Assembly: GCF_026239655.1 (NCBI RefSeq)
Contig: NZ_JAPIVO010000009.1
Span: 372,001 to 436,000 of the forward strand
Reading direction: 5' to 3'
DNA length: 64,000 bases
DNA from: Pedobacter sp. MR2016-24
GTDB taxonomy: Bacteria > Bacteroidota > Bacteroidia > Sphingobacteriales > Sphingobacteriaceae
Both the position numbers and the translations under genes were made by a program. Shown one piece after another: positions 7,130-15,557 of the stretch; position 1 is the stretch's first letter, and every line of letters begins with the position of its first letter. The notes below the pieces were generated by a model. It saw only the letters and a list, made by a program, of their open reading frames with translations. It had not been told where the DNA came from and searched no databases.

Positions 7130-8560
7130 ATGCAGAAAGCTTGTACTGAAGTGTGGAATAATTGTCTCCAGATAATTAAGGATAATATCCCGAACCAAAG
7201 TTTCAAAACATGGTTCGAACCGATCTCTGCCTTAAAACTGGAAGGACCTGTTCTGACTGTACAAGTACCAAGTTTATTCTTCTACGAGTGGTTAGAGGAG
7301 CATTATGTAGGACTTCTGCGTAAAACTGTAAAACAACAACTGGGTGAAGAAGGACGTTTAGAATACAATATTGTAGTAGACAAATCTTCTAACAGCGGCA
7401 ATCCTTATACAACAAGTATCCCTTCTAATGGTAATGGTGGCGCGTCGAAATCACAGTCAATGCCAATGCCTGTGGCAATTAACAAAGACATCAAAAATCC
7501 ATTTGTTATTCCTGGTTTAAAAAAACTGAATGTAGACCCTCAGCTGAACTCAAATTATACATTTGATAACTATGTTGAGGGCGACTGTAATCGTCTTGCC
7601 AGGTCGGCCGGTTTCGCCGTAGCGGCAAAGCCTGGTGCAACCTCTTTCAATCCACTAATGATATATGGTGCAGTGGGTTTAGGGAAAACCCATTTGGTTC
7701 AGGCGATAGGAAATGAGATCAGACGGGCATTGCCGGATAAACTGGTTATTTATGTATCCTGTGAAAAATTCTGCCAGCAATTTGTTGAATCGCTGAAAAA
7801 CAATACGATTAATGATTTTGTGAATTTTTACCAGGCAATGGATGTCATTATCATGGATGATGTACATAATTTCGCCGGAAAGGAAAAAACACAGGATATC
7901 TTCTTCCATATCTTTAATCACCTCCACCAGTCGGGCAAACAAATCATCATTACTTCGGATAAAGCACCAAAAGATTTATCTGGTTTGGAAGAACGCTTGC
8001 TGAGCCGTTTCAAATGGGGACTTTCTGCTGATCTGCAGATTCCCGATCTGGAAACAAGAATCGCTGTACTGAGAAAGAAAATGCATGCTGACGGTATCGA
8101 ACTGCCAACTGAGGTGGTTGAGTATGTGGCAAATAACATCGACAATAATATACGTGAACTGGAAGGCGCTATGGTTTCCTTACTTGCGCAGTCAACACTC
8201 AATAAAAAAGATATCGATCTGGCTTTAGCTAAATCTATGTTAAAGAACTTTATCAAAAATACAACAAAAGAGATTTCGATGGATTATATCCAGAAGCTGG
8301 TTTGCGAATATTTCGAAGTGCCGGTTGAAATGGTTAAATCTCCGACACGTAAACGTGAAATTGTTCAGGCGCGCCAGATTTCCATGTATCTGTCCAAAAG
8401 CCTTACCAAATCTTCGCTGAAAAGCATCGGTGCTTTTTATGGCGGAAGAGACCACTCTACAGTAATCTATGCTTGTCAGACGGTTGAAGATTTGATTGAT
8501 ACGGATAAAAAATTCAAAGGATACGTGACAGATATTCAGAAAAAGCTGAAAATGAGTTAA
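7130..8560 (+). CDS. dnaA: Chromosomal replication initiator DnaA
   Basis: A 476-residue protein with all four DnaA domains. The N-terminal DnaB-interaction domain is at 1-85, then a short Gly/Ser/Asn-rich linker (about 90-115), then the AAA+ domain with Walker A GAVGLGKTHLV near residue 180, Walker B VIIMDDVHNF and the arginine-finger region RLLSRFKWG. The C-terminal DNA-binding domain ends in the DnaA signature GGRDHSTVIYACQTV. It binds DnaA boxes and opens the replication origin. A cluster of DnaA boxes lies 170-225 bases upstream. No dnaN follows, as is common in Bacteroidota. A perfect bidirectional terminator closes the gene. Confidence 0.98.
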   Translation: MQKACTEVWNNCLQIIKDNIPNQSFKTWFEPISALKLEGPVLTVQVPSLFFYEWLEEHYVGLLRKTVKQQLGEEGRLEYNIVVDKSSNSGNPYTTSIPSNGNGGASKSQSMPMPVAINKDIKNPFVIPGLKKLNVDPQLNSNYTFDNYVEGDCNRLARSAGFAVAAKPGATSFNPLMIYGAVGLGKTHLVQAIGNEIRRALPDKLVIYVSCEKFCQQFVESLKNNTINDFVNFYQAMDVIIMDDVHNFAGKEKTQDIFFHIFNHLHQSGKQIIITSDKAPKDLSGLEERLLSRFKWGLSADLQIPDLETRIAVLRKKMHADGIELPTEVVEYVANNIDNNIRELEGAMVSLLAQSTLNKKDIDLALAKSMLKNFIKNTTKEISMDYIQKLVCEYFEVPVEMVKSPTRKREIVQARQISMYLSKSLTKSSLKSIGAFYGGRDHSTVIYACQTVEDLIDTDKKFKGYVTDIQKKLKMS

Positions 8561-8576
8561 TGTTCATTTCTGATAC

Positions 8577-8627
8577 AAAAAGAGAGCGCCTGCAGTATTG
8601 ATAAAATAATGCAGGCGCTCTCTTTTT
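8577..8627. terminator. Bidirectional terminator between dnaA and selO
   Basis: A perfect 18-bp stem (8577-8594 with 8610-8627), 15-base loop, A-run on the left and T-run on the right, so it can serve both convergent genes. Confidence 0.95.
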
Positions 8628-8640
8628 ATATCAGAAAATT

Positions 8641-10224
8641 TTAGGAACTGCAGGATAGTGTTGAGCTTCCGGGCTGTTCACTTGCCCACTCTGGTCTTAA
8701 AGTGAAGAACTGGTCATGTTCGCGGGAGTAGGGAGTTCTCATTGCTGTCTTCAGTGCTTCAAATAAAGTATCATCTCCCTTTTCCATTCCTTCAATAGCC
8801 TGATGTAAGAGGTAGTTTCTCAAAATAAATCTTGGATTATTGGCCCGCATACGCTCAAGACGATTTTCTGCTGAACTGGTGTTGTTTTTGATGCGCTGCA
8901 GATAGGTAATCATCAGCTGATAAAGCGCTGTACTTTGTTCCGTGTTAAGTGCTGCATACAATGCGGGTTTAAAATAAGTGTTCAGTGCAACTTCATTATC
9001 CAGATCCAGCGGAAGATCTATCAGTAGCTGGTAAAAGATAGTCATGTCGGGCTGTACTGTGGTCAGTGTCTGCTCAAACAGGTCAATTAAAGGTTTATCT
9101 TCTTCTCTTAGCTGATCTAGACCAATTTTGTCGGCCATCATTGCATAATATTTTGCGTAATAGATATCCCTGTAATCTTCTAATGCTGCTACCAGCTCAT
9201 CTGTATTATCTAATAGGGGAGCGAGTGCACTGGCCAGACAGCCGAGGTTCCAGTAAGCAATGGTATGCTGACGACCAAAAGCGTATCTGCGCCCAGGCAG
9301 GTCTGTCGTATTTGGTGTAAAGTCCGGATCATAGGCATCAAGAAAAGAAAAAGGGCCATAGTCGATAGTTAGCCCCAATATCGACATGTTATCGGTATTC
9401 ATCACCCCGTGAACGAAACCTACTCTGATCCAGGATGTCATTAACGCAGCGGTTTGCGCAACAATTGTTTTAAACCACGGTATAATCCTGTTTTCTCCCT
9501 TAATCTCGGGAAAAAACTTGTTGATAGTCCAGTCGGTAAGCTTTTGTAAATTTTCCAGCTCCTGTCGGGCTGCCAGCATTTCAAAATTCCCAAAACGCAG
9601 AAAACTTGGTGCTACCCGCATCACTATGGCACCGGGTTCATAAGCAGCGCGACCATCATAAAACATATCCCGCATCACCTGGTCGCCGGTACCAACCAAA
9701 CTCAAAGCGCGTGTGGTTGGTACACCCAGATAAAACATTGCCTCACTCATCAGGTATTCGCGAATAGAAGAGCGAAGAACCGCCCTTCCATCGCCCCTGC
9801 GGGAATATGGGGTAGGTCCGGCACCCTTTAACTGGAACTCATAAGATAATTCGGCTGTGACTTCCCATTCGCCAAGTGTGATAGCCCTGCCATCACCCAA
9901 CTGACCGGCCCAGTTACCAAATTGGTGACCTGCATAACATGCGGCATAAGGAAACATAGAAGCCGAAATGGTATTTCCTCCGATGATATTAACGTCCTCC
10001 GAATCAGGATCCTGTATTCCTAATTGTGCCGCCAGCTCTTCAGACCAGGCTAGTAATACCGGCTTTTTTACTGGCGTAGGTACAGCTCTGGCATATAAAA
10101 ATCCGGGAGTTTGCCTTGGCCTCATATTATCTTCCCGATCACCATCAAATGCATTTACAAACTCGTTTTTAAAGGTTTTTGAGCTCAGCTTTTCCATCTC
10201 CGAAGATAATATGATCCTATTCAT
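8641..10224 (-). CDS. selO: Protein adenylyltransferase SelO (YdiU/UPF0061)
   Basis: A 527-residue pseudokinase-fold enzyme that transfers AMP from ATP to Ser, Thr or Tyr of target proteins (family knowledge: redox-regulated AMPylation). Visible landmarks are the near-invariant block FQLKGAGPTPYSRRGDGRAV near residue 131 with the ATP-binding lysine, SSIREYLMSEAMFYLGVPTTRA directly after, and the metal-binding segment VHGVMNTDNMSILG with DYGPFSFLD near residues 274-297. The protein ends in SCSS, the position where eukaryotic SelO proteins carry selenocysteine. Bacterial members have Cys there, which can form a redox disulfide. It is monocistronic, convergent with dnaA and divergent from the sigma gene. 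Confidence 0.94.
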   Translation of the reverse strand: MNRIILSSEMEKLSSKTFKNEFVNAFDGDREDNMRPRQTPGFLYARAVPTPVKKPVLLAWSEELAAQLGIQDPDSEDVNIIGGNTISASMFPYAACYAGHQFGNWAGQLGDGRAITLGEWEVTAELSYEFQLKGAGPTPYSRRGDGRAVLRSSIREYLMSEAMFYLGVPTTRALSLVGTGDQVMRDMFYDGRAAYEPGAIVMRVAPSFLRFGNFEMLAARQELENLQKLTDWTINKFFPEIKGENRIIPWFKTIVAQTAALMTSWIRVGFVHGVMNTDNMSILGLTIDYGPFSFLDAYDPDFTPNTTDLPGRRYAFGRQHTIAYWNLGCLASALAPLLDNTDELVAALEDYRDIYYAKYYAMMADKIGLDQLREEDKPLIDLFEQTLTTVQPDMTIFYQLLIDLPLDLDNEVALNTYFKPALYAALNTEQSTALYQLMITYLQRIKNNTSSAENRLERMRANNPRFILRNYLLHQAIEGMEKGDDTLFEALKTAMRTPYSREHDQFFTLRPEWASEQPGSSTLSCSS

Positions 10225-10375
10225 TCAAAGTTATTCTTTTGCCATATTATCAAATAATTATCGATGAAAAGCTGGTGATATGCCTATTCAGGCATCGGGA
10301 AATTTTGTGCAACTCTAGCAGTTAAAATGAACGGAATGAATGGCACTTTGATGCCTGAAATGTATAATTCTATTA

Positions 10376-10383
10376 TACTTTTG
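10376..10383 (+). promoter_or_regulatory. -7 promoter element (TACTTTTG) of the ECF sigma gene
   Basis: Exact TAnnTTTG match, 30 bases before the ATG at 10413, implying a leader of roughly 23 bases. Confidence 0.55.
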
Positions 10384-10412
10384 CTTCTGTCTATTTAATT
10401 AATACTTTAATT

Positions 10413-11006
10413 ATGGAAATTGTGCTTTCCGAATTTCCTGCTTTACATTTAGAATGCAGAGGCAGTTTACTACCTGAGATCCCTGATGACGAATTGTTAA
10501 CGCAATTGAAGAAGGGAGATAATTTATCATTGTATAAGTTGTATCAAATGTATGCAGGACCATTATTAGGTATAATTTTAAAGTTTATCAAATATGATGA
10601 TCTTGCAGAGGATGTATTGCAGGAAACATTTGTAAAAATTTGGAAATCAATTGATAAATATGATCCTGAAAAAGGCCGGCTTTTCACCTGGATGGCAAGG
10701 ATAGCAAGGAATACGGCTATTGACTACCTGCGGGGACAGGCCTGTGCAAAAATATTAAAGACTACGGATATTGATGTCGCTTCACCGAATGTAGACAAGA
10801 GGAACTATGTTTCTTATAATACAGATACTATCGGTATTAAAGAATTGATCAATGTGTTGCCCCAGGCGCAAAAGCAGATACTTGACCTCGTCTACTTTCA
10901 GGGTTATACGCAATTAGAGGTATCTGACAGACTGCAGATCCCTTTGGGCTCAGTTAAATCAAAAATCAGATATGCGATACTGGTGTTACGGGCACATTTC
11001 GTATGA
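10413..11006 (+). CDS. ECF-family RNA polymerase sigma factor
   Basis: A 197-residue sigma-70 family protein. Region 2 spans about 40-105 (YDDLAEDVLQETFVKIW, then GRLFTWMARIARNTAIDYLR, the -10 recognition helix). Region 4 is at 145-195 (LPQAQKQILDLVYFQGYTQL, then IPLGSVKSKIRYAI). ECF factors direct polymerase to a small regulon and are usually held by an anti-sigma factor. The sequence resembles the SigK-like group, whose partner normally sits directly downstream. Here no anti-sigma gene follows; the next gene encodes a Gly/Arg-rich secreted protein after 126 bases. The partner may lie elsewhere, or control may be at expression level. Confidence 0.9.
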   Translation: MEIVLSEFPALHLECRGSLLPEIPDDELLTQLKKGDNLSLYKLYQMYAGPLLGIILKFIKYDDLAEDVLQETFVKIWKSIDKYDPEKGRLFTWMARIARNTAIDYLRGQACAKILKTTDIDVASPNVDKRNYVSYNTDTIGIKELINVLPQAQKQILDLVYFQGYTQLEVSDRLQIPLGSVKSKIRYAILVLRAHFV

Positions 11007-11132
11007 AAGATCAATGTGATGACCTGAAAGGGTGATTTATCATTATTATGTCAGCTTGTCATTAAATGAATCATTAGGGATAATCTTTTTAGCTGTTGTG
11101 GAGTCTTACATCCAAATTGATTTTATTTAATT

Positions 11133-12041
11133 ATGAAAGCTTCAAATTATAAATCGTTAATTATCGCAACAGCTATATTGATTGTTAGCGGATTAACTGC
11201 ACAGAGTGTATTTGCACAAAGAGGGGGAAGAGGCGGTGGAAGCAGCGCTGGTCGTGGGAGCGCAAGCAGAGGTAGCATGAGCAGAGGGGGCGGAAGTTTT
11301 GGTGGGGGCAACAGATCTGCTGCCATCAGAAGTCAGAATTTTGGTTCGGGGCGATCTTCTTTCGGACGGGGTACGATTGGGGCAGGAAGTGTTGGGAGAG
11401 GAGCTATAGGTAGAGGAAACATTGGAAGAGGATCTTTTGGACGCGGAAATATAATGAGATCAGGATTTGGAAGATCTTACGGTCGCCGCGGATATGGACG
11501 GCCGGGATATCGTGCAGGTGCCGGATTCGGCTATCGCAGGCCATATTATGGTTACGGTTATCGCAATTATTACAGACCTTATCTTGGATTTAGCTTAAGC
11601 ATACTGCCTTTTGGCTACTACCCTTTTTATTATGGTGCTGATCAGTTTTATTATTCCGGTGGTTTGTTTTACAGGCAATATGATAATGAATACAAAGTAG
11701 TTGTCCCGCCAGTAGGTGCAGAAGTACCTGATTTGCCTAAAGAAGCAAATGAAGTAGTGATCAATGGCGAAACTTATTACGAATACAAAGGGGTTTATTA
11801 TAGTGTATCACAAAATGCCGATGGTAAAACAGTTTATATTGTAGCTGGTAAAGATGGTGTTTTAAACACCGACGGTAACGCTGATACGGCACCTCAGGCA
11901 GGAGAGATCGTAAACGAACTGCCTGAAGGAAGTCGCGAAGTATTTCTTAAAGGCGAAAAATACTACGTATCACCAGATGATATTTATTATGAGGAAGTGG
12001 TTGACGGTAAAAGTATCACTTACCGGGTTGTGGGTCAGTAA
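11133..12041 (+). CDS. Secreted Gly/Arg/Ser-rich protein, DUF6515-like
   Basis: 302 residues. A signal peptide (about 1-29, ending SVFAQ) is followed by a low-complexity region (30-130) built of GRG-type repeats such as SVGRGAIGRGNIGRGSFGRG. Next comes a Tyr-rich hydrophobic stretch (about 138-185) with a possible hairpin of membrane-associating segments. The C-terminal third has two related modules: LPKEANEVVINGETYYEYKG near residue 202 and LPEGSREVFLKGEKYY near residue 268. The C-terminal part recalls DUF6515 proteins of Bacteroidota. Function is unknown; an envelope or surface location is likely. Its position behind a lone ECF sigma factor suggests it may belong to that regulon. Confidence 0.75.
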   Translation: MKASNYKSLIIATAILIVSGLTAQSVFAQRGGRGGGSSAGRGSASRGSMSRGGGSFGGGNRSAAIRSQNFGSGRSSFGRGTIGAGSVGRGAIGRGNIGRGSFGRGNIMRSGFGRSYGRRGYGRPGYRAGAGFGYRRPYYGYGYRNYYRPYLGFSLSILPFGYYPFYYGADQFYYSGGLFYRQYDNEYKVVVPPVGAEVPDLPKEANEVVINGETYYEYKGVYYSVSQNADGKTVYIVAGKDGVLNTDGNADTAPQAGEIVNELPEGSREVFLKGEKYYVSPDDIYYEEVVDGKSITYRVVGQ

Positions 12042-12079
12042 TGGGTTGTTTAAACAGATAAATTGTTTTAATTTGCCCT

Positions 12080-12745
12080 ATGACAAAATTTAAGGCACTT
12101 TTATTTGATCTTGACGGTACTTTGGTTGATTCTGAACATTTTCATTTCAATACCTGGAATGAATTACTTGCAGAATCTGATGTTCAATTAGATTATCATG
12201 ATTTTTTAAAAAACTATGCAGGCATTCCATTGCCTGGAAATGCAAGCAGATTAAAAGAATTATATGTAATCGATACTTCCCTGGAAGATTTAATTGCCCG
12301 TAAGGAATGGTTAACCGTAGAGCGTTTAAAAACCAGCGAAATTAACCTGATGCCATTTGTACAGGAGAGCATGGACTATTTTTTCAGTAAAGGAATTCCA
12401 ATGGCGCTGGTCACTGCAAGTAAACGCCCGGATGTTGATGAGATGTTCCAGAAGAATGGGTTGGGTAAATTCTTTAAACTACTCATTACGAGGAGTGATG
12501 TGAAAAACAGTAAACCTGATCCGGAATCTTATCTTCTCGCGGTTGAAAAGCTTGGTTTTGCGCAGGAAGAATGCCTGGTCTTTGAAGATACACTGAACGG
12601 ATTAAAAGCCGCTAAAGCTGCGGGGCTTACTTGTTTTGTGATCCAGGGAAATGTAGATGACCATGAAAAATTAGCTGCGGCTGATCAGATATTCCTGAAC
12701 TTCGAAGAGGCAAGGGATTATTTAATTGTAAATGATCTGATTTAA
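12080..12745 (+). CDS. HAD-superfamily phosphatase, beta-phosphoglucomutase-like
   Basis: A 221-residue HAD hydrolase. Motif I FDLDGTLVDSE has the nucleophile D10 and acid D12. A helical cap lies at about 18-85. Motif II is ALVTASKRPDVDEM, motif III the Lys in NSKPDPESYLLAVEKLG, and motif IV VFEDTLNGLKAAKAAGL. The KPxPExY pattern and the small cap place it in subfamily I with beta-phosphoglucomutases and sugar-phosphate phosphatases, so the substrate is probably a small phosphorylated sugar. The exact substrate cannot be told. It is followed by a terminator. Confidence 0.88.
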   Translation: MTKFKALLFDLDGTLVDSEHFHFNTWNELLAESDVQLDYHDFLKNYAGIPLPGNASRLKELYVIDTSLEDLIARKEWLTVERLKTSEINLMPFVQESMDYFFSKGIPMALVTASKRPDVDEMFQKNGLGKFFKLLITRSDVKNSKPDPESYLLAVEKLGFAQEECLVFEDTLNGLKAAKAAGLTCFVIQGNVDDHEKLAAADQIFLNFEEARDYLIVNDLI

Positions 12746-12769
12746 TTACCGGTTTTATCCGCTATATAC

Positions 12770-12802
12770 AAATGCCGTCCCTTCAGGATGGCATTTTTTT
12801 TA
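12770..12802 (+). terminator. Rho-independent terminator after the HAD gene
   Basis: An 11-bp stem (12770-12780 with 12786-12796) with one G-U pair, a CTTCA loop and an unbroken T-run. The helicase frame opens at an ATG inside this stem, which shows that ATG is not used. Confidence 0.88.
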
Positions 12803-12808
12803 TCTTTG
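12801..12808 (+). promoter_or_regulatory. -7 promoter element (TATCTTTG) of the helicase gene
   Basis: Exact TAnnTTTG match only five bases before the ATG at 12814 and overlapping the end of the terminator T-run. If used, transcription would start at or next to the start codon, giving a leaderless or near-leaderless mRNA. Confidence 0.6.
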
Positions 12809-12813
12809 TGAAA

Positions 12814-14724
12814 ATGGACTATTTTAAAAACCTGCTCGGTTTATTAAAGACCGAGCGTGAAGAAGATCTTAAATCTTACCTCAGACTAACGGAATCATCT
12901 TCTGTTTCAGACCGCAGGGCTAATGGATTAAGCTGGTATCCAATCGCTATCAGGGGCTCAGAAATGAGCAGGGGAGATTATCTTACGGTCGAATTAGAGC
13001 GGACTACACATCAGGAATTATCTCATCAGTTCCGTTTTGGCTCATCTGTAGTTTTATTTTCCAATCATGATCCCAAAATAGACAGGCTGGAAGGTGTTAT
13101 TGGCTACATTGGCGGTAACCGGCTTAAAATAACGTTGCGTACCGATGAACTGCCGGATTGGGCGTCAGATGGCAAATTGGGTTTGGATCTTTTGTTCGAT
13201 AATAACAGTTATGATGAAATGCAAAATGCGCTTAAAGTGGCTGATAATCTTGCAGATGGCCCTGAAGAAAGCAGGTTGCAGCAGATCCTGACTGGTAAAG
13301 TTTCACCAGGTTTTAATACACAGCCTTTTATATATGCTGTTCCCGGTTTAAATACAGTTCAGCAAGCGGCGGTACACCAGATTCTAAGCGCAAATGAACT
13401 CGCTATCGTTCATGGTCCCCCGGGAACAGGAAAAACCACCACGCTGGTCCAGGCCATCAAAGCACTGATCAAACAGGATCATCAGCAGATATTGGTCGTA
13501 GCGCCGAGCAATACGGCAGTTGACCTGCTCAGTAGTAAGCTTGCAGGAGAAGGACTAAATGTGATCCGGGTAGGAAATCCGGCAAGGGTTTCCAATCAGC
13601 TGGCGTCGCTCACGCTTGATCATAAAATGGCAGAGCACAGCAGCATGAAACAGGTCAAAGCACTGAAGAAACAAGCGAATGAATTTAAGCATATGGCGCA
13701 TAAATACAAACGCAACTTTGGCAGGGCAGAGCAGGAACAGCGCAAAGCTCTTTTTAATGAAGCAAAAAAGATCAGTAAAGAAGTAGGAGATATCGAGCAA
13801 TATGTAATTGACGACCTGATGGGAAAGGCGCAGGTAATTGCTGCCACCTTAGTCGGCGCAAATCACTATACCATCCGTAGCCGTAAATTTAAGACGGTAG
13901 TGATTGATGAGGCAGGACAGGCACTGGAACCTGCATGCTGGATACCCTTAATGAAGGCGGATAAGGTTATTTTTGCAGGTGATCACTGCCAGTTATCGCC
14001 CACCATTAAATCATCTGAAGCAGCAAGAAAAGGATTAAGTACCACATTGCTGGAGAAATGTGTGGCCTTATATCCGGAGGCGGTTACATTACTGGAAGAA
14101 CAATACCGGATGAATGAAAAGATTATGCAGTATTCATCGCAGGTGTTTTATGAGAATAAATTAAAAGCAAATAGCATGGTAGCCAAACATGTGCTGTTTA
14201 ATGGCGACCTGCCTGTTGAATTTATAGATACCTCAGGTTGCAGCTTTGAGGAGAAATCTGAAGGTACAAGTACTACAAATCCTGAAGAGGCGGCCCTTTT
14301 ATTGAAACACCTTACACAACTGGTTACCATACTGGATCAGGAACACAGGCCGGAGGACTTTCCAACTATAGCCATTATTTCTCCCTATCTGCAACAGATC
14401 CTGGTTTTGAAAGATTTGCTGCTCAATGCTCCTGCCCTGCAGGTATATGGAAACAAAATCGCTGTAAATACAATAGATAGTTTCCAGGGCCAGGAACGTG
14501 ATATCGTTTATATCAGTATGACCAGAAGTAATGCTGAAGGGATAATCGGTTTTCTGTCTGATATCAGGAGGATGAACGTGGCCATGACCAGGGCAAGAAA
14601 AAAACTGGTTATTATTGGTGATAGTGCCACTTTATCAAGATTATCTTTCTACGCGGATTTTGTAAGCTATGCGGAAAAGATAGGGGCTTATAAAAGTGCC
14701 TGGGAATTTATGGATGTCGACTAA
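12814..14724 (+). CDS. UPF1/IGHMBP2-like superfamily 1B DNA/RNA helicase
   Basis: 636 residues. It has an N-terminal beta-barrel region (about 1-150) typical of IGHMBP2/SMUBP-2-like enzymes. The helicase core has Walker A VHGPPGTGKTTTLV near residue 200, motif Ia VVAPSNTAVDLL, a helical 1B insertion (about 275-335) rich in Lys and Gln, Walker B VVIDEAGQALEPA, motif III FAGDHCQLSPT, motif IV LEEQYRMNEKIM, motif V NTIDSFQGQERDIVYISMTR and motif VI NVAMTRARKKLVIIG. All motifs are intact, so it should be an active 5'-to-3' helicase. I choose the ATG at 12814 because the upstream ATG at 12772 lies in a terminator stem and a -7 box precedes 12814. Confidence 0.92.
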   Translation: MDYFKNLLGLLKTEREEDLKSYLRLTESSSVSDRRANGLSWYPIAIRGSEMSRGDYLTVELERTTHQELSHQFRFGSSVVLFSNHDPKIDRLEGVIGYIGGNRLKITLRTDELPDWASDGKLGLDLLFDNNSYDEMQNALKVADNLADGPEESRLQQILTGKVSPGFNTQPFIYAVPGLNTVQQAAVHQILSANELAIVHGPPGTGKTTTLVQAIKALIKQDHQQILVVAPSNTAVDLLSSKLAGEGLNVIRVGNPARVSNQLASLTLDHKMAEHSSMKQVKALKKQANEFKHMAHKYKRNFGRAEQEQRKALFNEAKKISKEVGDIEQYVIDDLMGKAQVIAATLVGANHYTIRSRKFKTVVIDEAGQALEPACWIPLMKADKVIFAGDHCQLSPTIKSSEAARKGLSTTLLEKCVALYPEAVTLLEEQYRMNEKIMQYSSQVFYENKLKANSMVAKHVLFNGDLPVEFIDTSGCSFEEKSEGTSTTNPEEAALLLKHLTQLVTILDQEHRPEDFPTIAIISPYLQQILVLKDLLLNAPALQVYGNKIAVNTIDSFQGQERDIVYISMTRSNAEGIIGFLSDIRRMNVAMTRARKKLVIIGDSATLSRLSFYADFVSYAEKIGAYKSAWEFMDVD

Positions 14725-14729
14725 AAAGA

Positions 14730-14761
14730 AACGGGGAGCAACCTTTCGATTGTTCCCCGTT
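14730..14761 (+). terminator. Hairpin after the helicase gene
   Basis: A 12-bp stem (14730-14741 with 14750-14761) with one G-U pair and an 8-base loop directly after the stop codon. The T-run is weak, so termination efficiency is uncertain. Confidence 0.65.
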
Positions 14762-14826
14762 ATCTAAATTAACGCTCTCAGGTATATAGACGTCAAATCA
14801 AATTAATTATTGTGTAGCTGTTCAAT

Positions 14827-15078
14827 TTAATCTTCTTTTTTTAGATTATCCAGGTAAACCGTCAGCACATTTTTTAAATACAACTCAGGTTTAGGCATTT
14901 TAATGACTGTTCCTTCTTCTTTATCTTGTGATTGTTTGATATAATTTGCTTTGATCTTTCCCCAGTCTTTTGAATACAGCTGGATAAAAGTATCTACAAA
15001 CTCTTTATCCGTATATTCTTTTGGAAGCTTGTTCAATACCGCTTCAATTTTTTCTTCTTTTCTGTGTAATACTGCCAT
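14827..15078 (-). CDS. Small conserved protein of unknown function
   Basis: About 83 residues from the ATG at 15078 (MAVLHRKEEKIEAVLNKLP). The frame extends ten codons upstream, but that stretch looks like untranslated leader. Charged and helical, with no signal peptide or membrane segment. It contains YTDKEFVDTFIQLYSKDWGK and a C-terminal PELYLKNVLTVYLDNLKKED. The spacing of aromatic and Trp residues suggests a compact all-helical fold. I do not recognise a named family. The next gene upstream on the same strand ends 36 bases before this start, so they may be co-transcribed. Confidence 0.65.
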   Translation of the reverse strand: MAVLHRKEEKIEAVLNKLPKEYTDKEFVDTFIQLYSKDWGKIKANYIKQSQDKEEGTVIKMPKPELYLKNVLTVYLDNLKKED

Positions 15079-15114
15079 GTTGTTTCTTAGTCCTGCAAAG
15101 TTATGCAATAATCA

Positions 15115-15348
15115 TTAAGGTTGCATACGCTTATATTGATCTGTAATCAGTATCAGCAGGTCCTGATTAATTTCCGCCTTATCATCTGCGTTCCAGTTCC
15201 CGCTCTCACCGGATTTAATTTCGAAATTCTCATGATCCTCCAGAGACACAATGTGACTGGTGTCCGTACCCTCGGTGACTACATGAACAGATACGGGCAA
15301 CGTTTCTTTTTTATAGTCAACTTCAAATTTGATTACCTTGTAACTCAT
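15115..15348 (-). CDS. Small protein of unknown function
   Basis: 77 residues, acidic, predicted beta-strand first half (YKVIKFEVDYKKETLPVSVHV) and helical end (AEINQDLLILITDQYKRMQP). No signal peptide or known motif. A TAccTTTA sequence lies just before the ATG, one base off the -7 consensus and at the short spacing seen for other genes in this window. It is divergent from the PAS kinase across 209 bases in which I see no other feature. Confidence 0.6.
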   Translation of the reverse strand: MSYKVIKFEVDYKKETLPVSVHVVTEGTDTSHIVSLEDHENFEIKSGESGNWNADDKAEINQDLLILITDQYKRMQP

Positions 15349-15557
15349 GTGGTAAAGGTAATCATGAAATTTAATAACAAAAAACAGTATTCATCTAAAA
15401 TGAGTATATTACCTGCACCTACTCTGCTTGCTATCAAATGGTTTTAGCTGGGAAAATGCTTAATTCCGGTCTCAATTTTTGTAATGTATTTTGGTAAATA
15501 GTCAAAAAACATTCCTATAATAGCTAAAATAAATTCGTTATTTTCAATAATTCGCTC

